Of a stretch of DNA of 64,000 nucleotides, positions 1 to 11,266 are shown piece by piece. The stretch's first letter is position 1, and each line of letters opens with the position of its first letter. A program made the translations under genes and the position numbers. The stretch is from contig JALIZF010001451.1 in assembly GCA_029948255.1 (NCBI GenBank), positions 186,001 through 250,000 of the forward strand. The letters are read 5' to 3'. The DNA comes from Telmatactis stephensoni (Eukaryota; Cnidaria; Anthozoa; Actiniaria; Isophelliidae). Under the pieces are notes generated by a model. It saw only the letters and a program-made list of their open reading frames with translations. It ran no database searches and had not been told where the DNA came from.

Positions 1-1560
1 ATTATTATAACCTTTGCGCATGCTCAAGGGCAAGGGCAGGTGATGAGGAAAACACTGCTCACAGGATATCACCTATTGGGAATCAACTTCAATTTATTTT
101 CAAAACCCTCACAAAACGCATCTTTTTCTACAGCTAAAGTTTCTACCTATGGTGGTGGAGGATTCGCCGCGGAATTAAGCGAGTCTAGGGACAACGCATC
201 TAAAATCATAGCTACACTTGAGAATCACACGTGGATTGACGCCCAAACTCGCGCTGTGATAACCGAGCTGTCGACCTATAACGCTGTCTCTAACTTGTTT
301 TGTGTCATGACACTCGTAGTTGAGTTCTTGCCGACTAACGGCGTGTTTTTATACACGGACCTCAAGATTTCGCGCCTGTTCTCCACCAGTGGAGGCATGG
401 AAACCCTGGTAGTCGTCTGTGAGTTCTTCATCTTGATTTTCTTTGGCGTTTTTATATACCAAGAGCTCAAGCAACTGTATCAAATGAAGAAGGGATATTT
501 TAAAGAATTTTGGAACTGCATCGAATTCACTATGGTGATACTGGTGTTCGCTTGTGTGATTATGTTCCTCATGAGAATCAAATTGGTGGAGAACGCCCTA
601 AATAAGTTAGAGAAAAATCCAGGCAAGTTTGTTAGCTTTGTTCGGGTGTCATCCTGGAGCGAAGTCTTCATGATAATGGTGGCCATGCTTGTGTTTACAA
701 CATGGCTGAAGGGTATGAAATTACTTCGTTTCAACCCGAGGATCCAAGTCTTGTCTCAAACGCTGAAAGGAGCTGCTGGTCCTTTGGCGACTTTCTCAGT
801 GGTATTCATTGTCTTTTTCCTTGCCTATGCGTTGTTTGCCTTCGCGGTCTTCGGCAAGGACTTGCAATCGTTCTATAACTTTGTGACGACTTGTGAGTCC
901 GTCATGGGGCTTCTTCTTGGTGCCTTTGACTATGGTGAAATTGAAACCGCGCAGCCAATCATCGGACCAATTTTTTTCTTCACTTTTATGGTATTCGGCA
1001 ACTTCATCATAATGAATATGTTCCTAACCATCATCATGGATGTCTTTGCTGAGGTCAAAGACGAAATCGGCGAAGATCCTGAGGAATTTGTCATTGTCGA
1101 GTACATGATTAAACGATTCCGTCGTATAACGGGGCTTCAGCCCAACAAAGTTAGCGTTGACGACCCTGAGGAAAAGAAAGAAATGGAAGACAAGTTCAAA
1201 GAGGATATGAACGCACTCAAGAAGAAGAAACGCAACAAACGCTTTCTCAAGTCTTCTTGTAAACCACCCGTGGACTTCGCCATTGCTCAGCGATTCACAC
1301 GGCTTGATGACTCACTGAGAGGTTTCTATTGCGAAGATTTTGCAGAAGAAAGAATGCTGGATGACATTGTGGAGAGAAAATGGGGTATAACTACTGAACA
1401 CTCGTTCGCTGATGCAGCCACGGAGCTCAAGTTTGAAGAAGAGCGCGAGACAATGCGCCATGATATGTATGCTGCATTGGATAACTTTGAGACGAGCTTC
1501 GATGAGGGCGCCTTCAATCTCGCTTTTGAAGATGACGAAGCTATAATCAAGAAACACTAA
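1..1560 (+). CDS. polycystin family cation channel, C-terminal part (5' end outside window)
   Basis: The reading frame is open from the first base of the window to the TAA at 1558-1560 (519 codons), so this is the 3' part of a longer coding region; the GTG/ATG near 40 is probably not the start. Counting from base 40, residues 30-118 match the extracellular polycystin (TOP-like) region (YGGGGF, WID..TRAV). Hydrophobic spans follow at about 121-142, 160-180, 207-225, 250-272 and 308-337. A pore-loop-like segment at 281-300 (SVMGLLLGAFDYGEI) precedes the last one, which carries NFIIMNMFLTIIMDVFAEV, typical of the PKD channel S6. A charged, lysine-rich cytoplasmic tail follows. Polycystins are TRPP-type cation channels or channel-like receptors of plasma membrane and cilia. 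The F.SF..V..W and LRFN signatures suggest the PKD1L2/PKD1L3/PKDREJ side rather than PKD2 itself. Family confidence is high; paralog assignment is uncertain. Confidence 0.86.
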   Translation: MIITFAHAQGQGQVMRKTLLTGYHLLGINFNLFSKPSQNASFSTAKVSTYGGGGFAAELSESRDNASKIIATLENHTWIDAQTRAVITELSTYNAVSNLFCVMTLVVEFLPTNGVFLYTDLKISRLFSTSGGMETLVVVCEFFILIFFGVFIYQELKQLYQMKKGYFKEFWNCIEFTMVILVFACVIMFLMRIKLVENALNKLEKNPGKFVSFVRVSSWSEVFMIMVAMLVFTTWLKGMKLLRFNPRIQVLSQTLKGAAGPLATFSVVFIVFFLAYALFAFAVFGKDLQSFYNFVTTCESVMGLLLGAFDYGEIETAQPIIGPIFFFTFMVFGNFIIMNMFLTIIMDVFAEVKDEIGEDPEEFVIVEYMIKRFRRITGLQPNKVSVDDPEEKKEMEDKFKEDMNALKKKKRNKRFLKSSCKPPVDFAIAQRFTRLDDSLRGFYCEDFAEERMLDDIVERKWGITTEHSFADAATELKFEEERETMRHDMYAALDNFETSFDEGAFNLAFEDDEAIIKKH

Positions 1561-1651
1561 TCAATCTAACTTTGAGACAAGATTTGGTGAGGGCGCCTTC
1601 AATCTCGCTTTTGAAGATGACGAAGCTATAATCAAGAAACACTAATCAATA
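1482..1651 (+). repeat. 85-bp tandem duplication of the polycystin 3' coding end
   Basis: Bases 1482-1566 (last codons, stop and six bases of the polycystin ORF) are repeated at 1567-1651 with a few substitutions (for example ACGAGCTTC versus ACAAGATTT). The period of 85 is not a multiple of three. The second copy lies after the first stop codon, so it is 3' UTR. Confidence 0.9.
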
Positions 1652-2572
1652 CAGCTATAAGCCTACACTGTTGGGGTTTCTTCAGTGTTATTTGGTGCTA
1701 CTTAGAACTTGGATAGACGATTTGCTTGTAGAAGTTTATGTTCTTATCAAGAACATTATAACGTTTAATGCTTGTGGATTCTTTTTTTTTTAATTGTCGT
1801 AGTGATTATCGTTTGCACTACTTTATAATTGCAATTCCAAATTGATATAAGTTTAGACCAATTCTAGCATACGACACGGCTTTTTCATATTGGCATTCTT
1901 AAGGTATCACAACCTTCGTATATTTTTGTTTGAGCGTGCTTCATTTTACGCTCAGTACCCCTGAGGGTGCTCCCCACAGATGATCAAGTGGCTTGTGTCA
2001 CGTGGTCTGTACCTACAATCTGTCATTTTCTTTTTATCCGGGTCAAATCTTTATATCCGTAAAGAATCTAGTTCACCAATTTTAAACAATTTCTTCGGTT
2101 TTATTTCGGGCTTACAGGTCTTAGTCTACCGTGCGTTCGTAAAGAATAACTGCATGATGTATCCAATGCATGAAAAACTCTGTGCATGAAGTTGCATGAT
2201 TATAATAGTATCCAAAAACACGCTTTATTAAGTTCTAACGTACAAATAATTGTAATAATTCATTTTCATAACGTAATATAAATTAAATCAAAGAATATTC
2301 AAAGAATATTGAGCATTGTCTTTCTAAATATGGCGTCTTGAGAAATTACCACAGCAAAAAGCTTCGAAAAAAAAAAAGAAAAGAAAGAAAAAGAACAATT
2401 GAAATAATTAAATTAGCTGTCTCCCGTAATTCATTACGAGCACTTTACAACACTTTACAAGCACTTTACGGTGGAGGGTGTAGACACCTTACCCCATGTC
2501 AATTACGCTTGTTCCCTATTTTAAAATTACCTTGAAATACTAACTTTAGTAGCGCTTAAAAATATTTACTTT
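1652..2572. other. intergenic, polycystin 3' flank
   Basis: AT-rich sequence with no convincing exon. The ORFs at 1980-2189 and 2338-2535 have lysine-rich or low-complexity composition and no recognisable domain. No clear AATAAA directly after the polycystin stop was identified. Confidence 0.5.
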
Positions 2573-2809
2573 TAGGCCAAGTTCAGACGTCGAACTTTTG
2601 CCGTGTCGAATCTAATAATTGCATTTTGTAGATGAGAAGTGGGGCGTCTGAGCCTGTTGAGTTGACAGATTTGATTAAGTATTTAATTGAAAAATTCAGT
2701 TTGAATCAAATTTGTCAAATTTATTTGGTTCAGAAGCTGCACTTCTCATCTACAAAATGCAACTACTAGATTCGACGCGGCAAACGTTCGACGTCTGAAC
2801 TGGGCCTTA
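2573..2809. mobile_element. foldback MITE, about 237 bp
   Basis: Terminal inverted repeats of about 67 bp start TAGGCCAAGTTCAGACGTCG on the left and are matched by the reverse complement ending CTGGGCCTTA on the right. The interior also contains a weaker inverted repeat (TTTGATTAAG versus TCAAATTTGTC). No coding capacity, so it is a non-autonomous DNA transposon. Confidence 0.8.
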
Positions 2810-2945
2810 GACATTTTCTCCCAGGCCACGAAATCATTTATTAAGCAGCGAATTTTGGCGAAATATTTTTTGATAAATGACTGTGAGATTCGAACCCGAA
2901 ACCTTCTGCACTCCTTAAACCTAACCTAAACTTAATCCTCGATAC

Positions 2946-3090
2946 TAGACTGATTTTCATTTGACCGTGAAAGATAAGTCAAACTGATAGTTGGTGGTAG
3001 ACTCTAAAGCCATTGTTTTCTTTTGTTTCTTATCAACTACTTCAAACTAAATAGTCATTTTTCTTTCGCTGTCAAATGAAAATCACTCTA
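2946..3090. mobile_element. TAGAGTG-family MITE, copy 1
   Basis: About 145 bp with terminal inverted repeats built on TAGAGTGATTTTCATTTGAC (left end TAGACTG here, right end CACTCTA). Internal words GACTCTAAA..CATTGTTTTCTTTTG and CTTATCAACTACT are shared with the copies at 3149 and 29189. Confidence 0.75.
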
Positions 3091-3148
3091 CTGAAGGGGT
3101 GTTTAGAATTTTACAAATATCTCAGCGCTAGAGTGCAAACAGTATATA

Positions 3149-3291
3149 TAGAGTGATTTCTTTTCCGTGAAAGAAAAATGACTATATAGTTTGTACTAGT
3201 TGATAAAGAACAAAAGAAAACAATAGGTTTAGAGTCTACTACTTAACTATTAGTTTGCCTATTCCTTCACGGTCAAATGAAAACCACTCTA
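3149..3291. mobile_element. TAGAGTG-family MITE, copy 2 (opposite orientation)
   Basis: About 143 bp, TAGAGTGATT at the left end and ACCACTCTA at the right. The interior is the reverse complement of copy 1 (TAGTTGATAAAGAACAAAAG, GTTTAGAGTCTAC), so the two neighbours are inverted relative to one another. Confidence 0.75.
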
Positions 3292-4120
3292 TCCGTGAAA
3301 TATTTGTAATATGTGCAATTCTTAAATCATTTATGTTGGATTTATGTTGGATTTAGAATTCAAAACTTTCGAGTTGATAAAAGTTGTAGATTTTTCTTTT
3401 CTCGAAATAGAGAAATCATTTTTACTGCACAATAAATTACATACGAGAAAGGGAAAGATTGCAATACCTCGAACTGTATGTGTAAGCGAGCGATTGTATT
3501 GACAACCTAATGGATCGAATAAATCTATGAAATGCAACTGACTACGAAGTCTCTTGTTCTAGGTACTAGGGCCGCGACGAAATTCATGCATAGACAATTC
3601 GACAGAGCGAATAATATTCTGCATCATAGCAATAAGTGGATGTTAGGACTAGACTAGTGGTTCTCATAGTAATGAAAATAATATGACAAATAGCTACAAC
3701 AAATCGCTCCTGTTGGTTTCCAGCTTATAATACACATTTAGTGTTAACTTGGTGAGTGTATTTGATTCCGCATGCCTCTGACAGAGACTGCAATTCACTG
3801 CCCTTAAGTTTTTTAAATCCATTCCTTCGAAAAAAGGAAGATAGGCGATCTTCTTCGAAAGATTTGAAAAGAACAACTTGGTAAGAGGGCGGAGCTAAAG
3901 CTTGGTTGCCATAGAAATACAGATGATTGACGTCTGGCAAAATCAAAAGTCAAGCTCGAGATTTTTAACGAACCTCTAGGTGTTATCGAAAACGGCTGTA
4001 AGTGCTCTCTTGGTGTTGTAAAGTTCAAATTACAGCGACTCAAAAAAGTTGGACAAATACATCTGCCGTTTCGGCTTTTCAAGCTTATGTTTGTAGAGTA
4101 AGTCGTTAACTCCTCCACCG
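3292..4120. other. intergenic
   Basis: No gene recognised. Short minus-strand ORFs at 3331-3537 and 3694-4118 lack domains and look like chance ORFs. A 15-bp direct duplication (TTTATGTTGGAT) lies at 3330-3356. Confidence 0.5.
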
Positions 4121-4129
4121 CAGGTACTT

Positions 4130-4555
4130 TAGTCCAGACCCAGGCCTCTTTTTACCCCGCTACGCTTCAGTAAAACAGAGTCCAGAAGAACTTGCATGCG
4201 CATGCGTTAAATGAACCAATCAGACACTGTAAAATTTTGGTGTGATCGACCTGGTTACAAGGCCTTTTAACAAGTCATACCTGATACAGGGCTTGGATTT
4301 GCATGCTCCAATTTGGGTAAAAACGTGTGCTTCGCACAAGTGAAGGCATACTTAATTGCTTCGATGAATTCGTTTTCAAAATGAGCCCCATATAGCTGAT
4401 TTGATCCAGCTAAACTTCAACGATAGCTTTGTAACCAGGTCACACCAAAATTTTACGGTGTCTGATTGGTTCATGTAACGCATGCGCATGCAAGTTCTTC
4501 TGGACTCTGTTTTACCGAAGCGGAGCGGGGTAAAAAGAGGCCTGGGTCTGGACTA
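4130..4555. mobile_element. MULE-like foldback element, 426 bp, with 9-bp TSD (copy 1)
   Basis: Long terminal inverted repeats of about 125-130 bp begin TAGTCCAGACCCAGGCC and end with the reverse complement. The perfect 9-bp direct repeat CAGGTACTT flanks it at 4121-4129 and 4556-4564. 9-bp duplications and long TIRs are typical of Mutator-like (MULE) elements. No transposase, so non-autonomous. A near-identical copy in the opposite orientation is at 17163-17588. Confidence 0.9.
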
Positions 4556-4630
4556 CAGGTACTTTAGATCGATTTCTGTTCAAGGATGACCGCTGAATAC
4601 AGGTTTAATTAATAAGGAATGACAAGCAGG

Positions 4631-5167
4631 GATTTACTTCGACTACTATAGCTAGACGTCATATATACGGCTAATAATCGTATCTTGTGGTAACAAATAC
4701 AGCATTTGTATGAGGAAAACATCGGGACTCAAAAAAGTATCCTATTCTCAGTGGTCCCACTGTGTGTGATATGAGAATGGGAGAGACCTGGCTCCGCCTA
4801 CAGGGAAAAATAATAACAACTGACTGGAAGCAATGAGGTGAAACGCATACCAAATTCGGCCAATTCTTTAAAGAGAAATATTTATTGTTAGCAGCAACGC
4901 GCTTCTAAAATATGATTTGTTCTAATGATGGTGAAGAAGGAGGATATGTTTTATTGTAGGGAAAATAATAAAGGTAGATCTGTATCAGTACATATGTATT
5001 TTCAAATAGAAATGAAGCGCAGTGTGATTTTGTGTACAGTAACCTGTCACATTTCTTAGCTGACATTAGTGCGTATTGTAATATTGCACCTAAATAACGG
5101 TCTTTTACCACAAGATACGATTATTAGCCGTATATATGACGTCTAGCTATAGTAGTCGAAGTAAATC
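4631..5167. mobile_element. foldback element, about 537 bp
   Basis: The left end GATTTACTTCGACTACTATA and following bases to about 4693 are repeated inverted at 5108-5167 (TIR about 60 bp, including CGGCTAATAATCGTATC). The interior shows no transposase ORF. Confidence 0.85.
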
Positions 5168-5630
5168 TGCCAAGAAGATTCGAATACTTTTGATTTCGAC
5201 GATTTTCTTTCTCACGACTTTGTGTAACCATCTTTATTATTTCTAATACCACTAACATTTATTCAAAATAATTTATGAAAACTGATTTATAAATTGTAAA
5301 ATTTCCAAATAATATCAACCATACTTAATTGCCGACATTTTGGTGTAGATTTGATGCTAATTGACCTCAATGATCGGGAACAGTGTACAATTGAAATTTT
5401 CTGTTTATGAATTCGACACGTACAAAACATACAATAATTTTTTGTAAACATTCCGTAAGTGTATTTATTCTAGTTACAAAGCCTTGATTTCTGTATTGCT
5501 TTAAGACGCATTTGTCGAATAAGTGTTTGATATAATGCTACCAAAACAATTAGTCTAGGTCTAAAGGTAAATTGATAATTGTAGTTGGAAGTTTGCTGAA
5601 TTATTTTCGACAAGCGAAATCTCAAGTGCA
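5168..5630. other. intergenic, AT-rich
   Basis: No ORF, RNA gene or clear repeat seen. Confidence 0.5.
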
Positions 5631-5772
5631 TAGAGTGGTGGCACTTAATCCGTGAAATAGGTATTAGTCTAAAGATTAGTAGACACTATTTCCATTGTTT
5701 ACTTTTGTTTTGATCAGACTATTAGACATTGACTATTAGATTTTGTTTCGCGGATTAAGTGCCATCACTCTA
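5631..5772. mobile_element. TAGAGTG-type MITE variant
   Basis: About 142 bp with ends TAGAGTGGTGGCACTTAATCC and GGATTAAGTGCCATCACTCTA as an inverted repeat of about 30 bp. It shares only the terminal TAGAGTG and the central CATTGTTTACTTTTGTTTTG theme with the copies at 2946 and 3149, so it is a related subfamily. Confidence 0.75.
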
Positions 5773-7815
5773 TATGTTATAGCTTTGTGCAAAAATGCTA
5801 TAACATAGCTATGTCAAATACAGATTACTTATCACAAAAACAGACAAAGTTGTAATTACGTTATTTCGCATCGATATCTATCATTTTATGAAATAAATAG
5901 TACACATTTCAGATTATCGAAAAATCTTCCTTGTGACGCTAATGGGTACCTCCTCATTGCATTTGCTTCCAGTCAACTACAAGTTAGTACATCTGCCAAA
6001 ATTTGGAAACAAGCTAGAAATTGAAAAGAGAAAGAGTACAAGACTAAACCAATGGTACACAAGTTAACGGCCCGAGGGCTAGTTGTTCTCGACGTTCAAC
6101 GAAAGATAAGAGAGCGAGAACCTGCCACGGCGCAGTTGACGATAAAGTGATTATGCTAATAATATTTTCGTGCATTCAACGATACAGTATTGTTTTGTTC
6201 TATCGCCCAATCTAAACAATTGTATGAAATTCTTTGCGTGCGACCACCCAACCAGAATGACTATTGACAGTTAAGCTCGTAAAGGTTTTATGTAGTCCCC
6301 TCTAGCAGCAAGTGATAATATCTGCGCATGCGTCAAACTTCAGTGCGCGTTCTAGCGAAACTCGTAATGGCGGCACGAAACTAGTGAAATGTGGCAGTTT
6401 GAAAGGATTATTTCAAGCTATTCGTACTTCCATGAACACTTATTATCCACCCAAAATATTTATGGAGTCTTTTTAAAGCTGTCTGTATAAAAAAGGTATC
6501 TTTTTTCCTGCTAAATTTTGCTAAATTTCTCACTTGGTTTGGTTGACTGAAGTGTGGAAGAAGTGGTTTGTTGACATGTGTTCATGGAAATTCTGAATGG
6601 CCCTGGAGCTATCAACAATGAATTTTAGGACAGTGTACCAAAAAGGTAGGTCTTTATGCATCAGTATTTCTTGTGGGTAGTTAAAAATAAGGATCAAAAG
6701 CTTTTATTTTAAAATAACAGCAAACTCGATCGGAGTTATTCCTCTGAAATCCCATTTTTGTGTGATTTTGACAGTGATTATTTGTTACACCCCAAGATAT
6801 ATCCCACCTAAAGTCTCGAAAAATGATATTGCCACTGTTGGTGAAGTTGAATAACGACTTCAAACGATTATCTTTTAGGGGGGAAGTTTGAGAATTTTGA
6901 TGGTATTTAGCAATGTGTAATGTACAAGCAAATTTCATGCTGGTCAAAATTAAGCCTAAATTAATCTTCAGTCACATGTCAACACTTTGCTTCTTTTGAG
7001 GCTGTTATTGAGCATTGAGCATGAATTATTTTCGGGAGTTTGAGAAATCAGTCAGAAAAGAGAGGTCCTAAGTGTCCTTTACAGTTGAGCTATTTTTTCT
7101 GGATGCCAACTTTACAATTTTACTCATGTATATGCATACAACAATGAATCTTATAATTATAATATTGTAAAACCTTCAAGATAAGATAGATCTGCATTGA
7201 AGGAGGGATCAGACCTAACATCAAGATGCTAGCTAAGCATGTTAATTATATTTATCCTGAAATTTAACAGCCAGAACTTTTGAAAAAAGTTAAATGGATT
7301 GTGTGTTTATGTCTGTTTGCCAACACACGTACTGGGCACTTCCTAACTTAATTACTAGGTAAGTTAAGAAGTGTACAGTCTGTTGCAGGCACCCCACTCT
7401 TGTATATATTTATAGACCCTTGCTATTACGGAAACTAAATGACAATCCAAAGGGTGTCCACTATAATGAGAGGTGATAAAGTCAACTAAATTGCCATCTT
7501 TTCCATTATTCTCATAGATTTGCAACCACTATACATGAGGGTTTCCTAGCAACTCAAACAAGCCAGCTCATATGCATAGTCCAGTATTTGGAGATGGTGT
7601 TTATTAGATGCTATTAGTGAAGTGATATCAATAACTTCCAGGCTATGATATGTAAAAGGATCACAGCCAAACACAACATTTTTTGTTCTTGAACTATTTC
7701 AGTAGTATCTGTACACATATATTTGGGTGTGTATCATTTACATGTGTAGGATTATTTAGTGGGTGTGCATAGTTTAATGGTGTCAAGTCTGCTTAGTGTG
7801 TATTGATGTACTGAT
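5773..7815. other. intergenic, about 2 kb
   Basis: No convincing exon. Segment 6306-6345 (CAGCAAGTGATAATATCTGC) recurs at 10,997-11,030, a dispersed repeat of unknown class. The minus ORF at 6681-6947 has no recognisable motif. Confidence 0.45.
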
Positions 7816-8154
7816 CTAGCAGCTGTTTGAAGTTGCATTTGAAATATTAAAGTTTATGTTGTTTTTAGATGATAACCTGTTGAAAATCTCTTTTTCTTTA
7901 GCTCCACAATTTGAACAAAATTTGTTAATCATAACAGGTACACAAGTATTACAGTAATAAGAAATACTATTGCAGTTTATATGAATACAAATTGATTTAA
8001 ATTGTACGTGTAGACCTTCTGAAGCATTTTTAAGTGATAAAAGCATTAAAACAGTCATCACTTGAAGTTCCTTTTCCGTGTTTGTGTTTATTAAATGTGG
8101 CATAAAACTCGGTTTAGCTTTATATTTGTAACGTGTACTGCGCAAACCAAACAT
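7816..8154 (-). CDS. candidate 112-aa ORF with a zinc-ribbon-like double CxxC
   Basis: I do not recognise a family. The C-terminal third carries YYCNTC-X9-CSNCGAKEKE, the spacing expected of a zinc ribbon (two CxxC pairs nine residues apart), followed by a Asn/Ser-rich tail to the stop. It has an ATG at 8154 and lies opposite the first SLC5 first-exon copy, with a head-to-head gap of about 300 bp that could hold a bidirectional promoter. AT-rich codon use makes a chance ORF possible; no splice evidence was found. Confidence 0.3.
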   Translation of the reverse strand: MFGLRSTRYKYKAKPSFMPHLINTNTEKELQVMTVLMLLSLKNASEGLHVQFKSICIHINCNSISYYCNTCVPVMINKFCSNCGAKEKEIFNRLSSKNNINFNISNATSNSC

Positions 8155-8228
8155 TTTCGAAATATTTTCGGCTTTACTGCATTCAAATACTAAAGTTGAG
8201 TATCGGTTTTGCGAGATGGTTATAACTT

Positions 8229-8330
8229 TTATGAAAGTAAGAAGAAAAACTTGTCTTTCCTGCCCTCAACAAACAGAAAACAACAAAGAATAAGCAGAAG
8301 AACGATAGCGAATTTTAATAGAGCCGCCAT
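8229..8330 (-). CDS. candidate 33-aa ORF with signal-peptide-like N-terminus
   Basis: On the minus strand an ATG in the context AAAATGGCGGC opens an ORF beginning MAALLKFAIVLLLILCC and continuing FLFVEGR before a stop. The hydrophobic core and small residue before a basic segment look like a signal peptide or single membrane anchor. It could be the 5' end of a transcript that also includes the ORF at 7816-8154. Function unknown. Confidence 0.25.
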   Translation of the reverse strand: MAALLKFAIVLLLILCCFLFVEGRKDKFFFLLS

Positions 8331-8453
8331 TTTCATTGCATGCTCCAGCGATCACATGAATTCCGTTCAGCGGACCGCGCATACTCGCAACGTTATCACT
8401 TGCTGCTGTCCCCTCTATTAACCCTGCCATTGAGTGTTCTCAACGTGAAAGAA

Positions 8454-8546
8454 ATGGCCAACGTATATCAGCCTCGTGGACTAGAACTCTGGGACATAGT
8501 GGTTGTGATATTGTATGTGGTTGTTATACTTGCAATTGGGATATAC
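8454..8546 (+). CDS. SLC5 cotransporter first exon, copy A (alternative first exon)
   Basis: 31 codons from ATG (context AAAGAAATGG) to a consensus donor ATATAC|GTAAGT, phase 0. The peptide reads [19 protein letters not shown] then [11 protein letters not shown]: a cytosolic/extracellular N-terminus and the first membrane helix of SLC5 proteins. It lacks one alanine codon compared with copies B and C and has an L-to-V change. Its 5' flank differs from the other two copies, but about 150 bases of intron after the donor are shared. Coding potential is intact, so it may be a distal alternative first exon, or a silent duplicate. Confidence 0.7.
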
Positions 8547-8874
8547 GTAAGTTATTGCTCGTACAAATGTTCTTGTACATAGCAGAGGGGTCAGAGATTT
8601 GGCTCATTATTATCGCGTTGTGTTCCCAGATATATAATTGATAATAATAATAATATAGATAATAATAATGAATAATAGATAATAATAAAGCCTGGTTTTC
8701 ACTAGTGGCCGCACAAGCATAAGCAACATACGTAGACTCAGTATCGCATTCGAATTCCTAAACGATGGATTTGAATCCGGTTTCGATATAACGAATGGTA
8801 CCTATATATCTAAAATCTACTTAGTATACAGCGATTTGCAAAAACTCTGCAAATTTTAGATATATAAAAGTATA

Positions 8875-9149
8875 TATACACTCGATTGCAGAAAGGTTGT
8901 AGTCTACATTTGCACAAATATCTAATTTATTCAGTATATTTAATGAGATGCAATTTGTAAATACGCGATCACAACACCCAAAATATAGTTCTTGAATATC
9001 TGCTAGAGTTTAGAAAGACTAAAAATATATTTTGACAATCACTGCATGCAAGCAATGCCGATTTAAGCAGTATTTTGGGTTTTGCATCTCATTAGATATT
9101 TGTATATTTGTGTATTTGCAGACTACAATCTTTCTGCAATCGAGTGTAT
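8875..9149. mobile_element. imperfect foldback MITE
   Basis: TATACACTCGATTGCAGAAA at the left is mirrored by TTTCTGCAATCGAGTGTAT at the right. The inverted repeat continues about 68 bp to ATGAGATGCAA. It lies in the first intron region downstream of exon copy A. Confidence 0.75.
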
Positions 9150-9705
9150 CTAAGACATCTAAGGCATTTAGGAAATTAAGAGATAGCTTCTTTCTTTGCA
9201 TATATTAGCGCCTGATATGGCTGCTTGATTTTAGTTCTTTAGTCCTTTTTTCCTCTATTTATATCGTCTTTGGTGCTTCTGCAATCTCATGGTAGTTGTC
9301 AAGGGTGTTTGTTCGCTATCTGGGATAGTTTATTCGGGAAATACTCTCATTTCAATGCAGTTTTGGTTGAAATTTTGAGGCTCACTTCATCGACTGGGCT
9401 GCTCCGAAGTACCAACTGCCTTGAATAAAAAATGAAAAAACACAGTGGGTCAACGTATTATTTTAAGTTTGAGAAACACTAAAGAGAAAAACAAATATCA
9501 GCCATTTTAGCGATTTTTTCGCCTGCTTTTTCGTTGAATGTGATTAACTAAATTTAAAAATTCGAGGTTAAATACCCATATTACAAAGGCCTACCCCGGG
9601 CCCTAAAATCGCCGTTATTTTAGGCGATATTGGGAAATTTTAGCCATTTCGAGTTGGCGCTCTTGGGCGATATTGAGCGATCTTGGGCGATATTAGGCGA
9701 TATTT
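9150..9705. other. non-coding, includes GGCGATATT words
   Basis: No gene seen. 9600-9705 contains a short degenerate array of GGGCGATATT / AGGCGATATT. Confidence 0.45.
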
Positions 9706-9854
9706 AGTGGTTATATATTGATGGTTTTCTATGGAATACGGGTGAATATTTCATGAGAAATTTACGAGCCTTTAGGCGAGTTGTATACAAAATAACATAA
9801 ATTTCGAGTGAAATGTTCACCAGTATTCCATAAAAAAACATCAAATAACCATAT
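9706..9854. mobile_element. small foldback
   Basis: AGTGGTTATATATTGATGG..TATGGAATACGGGTGAA on the left is the reverse complement (with mismatches) of TTCACCAGTATTCCATA..ATCAAATAACCATAT on the right; arms about 47 bp. It may form one element with the GGCGATATT words just upstream. Confidence 0.6.
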
Positions 9855-11266
9855 TATCCTATAACTATTACACATTTTAGCCAAAAATTACGCTTTACTA
9901 AAGAGATCATGACGCCAGCATATTTTTATTGGAAAAATCCTCTGTCAAACATTTTCGTGCGTTTGGTTAATTTTCCCCCCAACCCATCTTAGCGAAGCCG
10001 TTAATTATCAGTTTTCTCTTTGCTTGACTGAGCACTTCTCGATGAGCTTTGGGTAGTTTTTCCCTCTCAAATATCGGCCAGTGGAGTTTCTGTAAGACGC
10101 TAGAGTATTTGGTTCGTATTCAAATCCATCATATTTGCGAATTTCCAATAGAAAATGTTTAACAAGAATGTTCAAGCGTTCTGGTTGTAGTGCTTCAGTT
10201 GGACTCTCTTTGCAGTACGGAGCTTGTGAAATGATAAAGTCCAAAACCTTCTTAGTGTCCACCTCAGTCTTCTTTTGTGTTCTTGGGTTCTTTGTGCCTC
10301 TATAAATGCATCAATATTTTCTTTGTGCCTCTATAAATGCATCAATATTTTCTTCTGAGAGAGAAGAAATCGCATTTGAAGTAGTTGAACTTCACGATGC
10401 AAACGCGCTAGCGGTTTCCCGCTCATTTCTTAGCTAATTATACATTCAAAACATATTGAATTTCATTGGCTGAATTCAAATTTTGAGCAATCTGATTGGC
10501 TAATATATTTTATGAAATACCGCTCTGTATTCATAGCAAATCCATGAAATACCGCTCTGTATTCATAGAAAATGCTTAGCTCTGAGACACTCTTAAAGGT
10601 ACCAGATTGCAGATTTTGACCCCTAAAAGGTACGACGAGCATCCCCGTCCATTTACGAACGGAGTCCCCCCCCACCCCCCTCCCCCGGGGATCCTAATCG
10701 GATCCAATTCACACAGTAACGTGTCTGTAGTGGCTTCCACTGCTTAAAGTGCACCCCCTGTTATTTCCCATTTTGACGAAAAGTTTGAGTATTTCTAATT
10801 TCTAAAAAATTACGCGATTTGAATGAATTCCGAATTTTTTACACTTTTACAATGATTGTGAACAGCAACAAGTCTTCCACCTTCGCGTAGTATTACTTCT
10901 TATGAAGAACTTTAGTATACCTCTTTCGAGGTCCTTTGAGGTTGGTCAATTGGCAATCACAAAATGAACTTTTTTCAAATATACTGATACCAAAAGATTC
11001 AGCAGCAAGTGATAACATCTGCGCATGTCTCCTACTTCTATTGTCGATGTATTGTCTTGGACAAATAGATAATTTTGAAAGGCTAATTTCTAGCTGTTCG
11101 TACTTCTGCACTCAACTGTAATGCTCCGAAAAACTTTGGGGAGACCATATAGCATATAGTGCGCCGATTGCCTTATCAGCTAATATGGGGCTGGGGTTGA
11201 AAAACATATGTTTGTTCTAGGCTCAGAGCATTTCGTTTTCTGTTAGAAACGGCTAGTTATCAGTTT
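9855..11266. other. non-coding with short tandem duplications
   Basis: No exon recognised. A 31-bp unit (CTTTGTGCCTCTATAAATGC...) is tandemly repeated at 10290-10351 and a 32-bp unit (ATGAAATACCGCTCTGTATT...) at 10512-10575. A C-rich tract is at 10668-10688. Confidence 0.5.

Noticed and set aside
2880..2912. B-box-like GGTTCGAATC on the minus strand
   Set aside because: No matching A box at the right distance and no cloverleaf; chance or SINE remnant.
8586..8690. ATAATAATAG stretch as a regulatory array
   Set aside because: Simple AT-rich microsatellite-like sequence in the intron following first-exon copy A.
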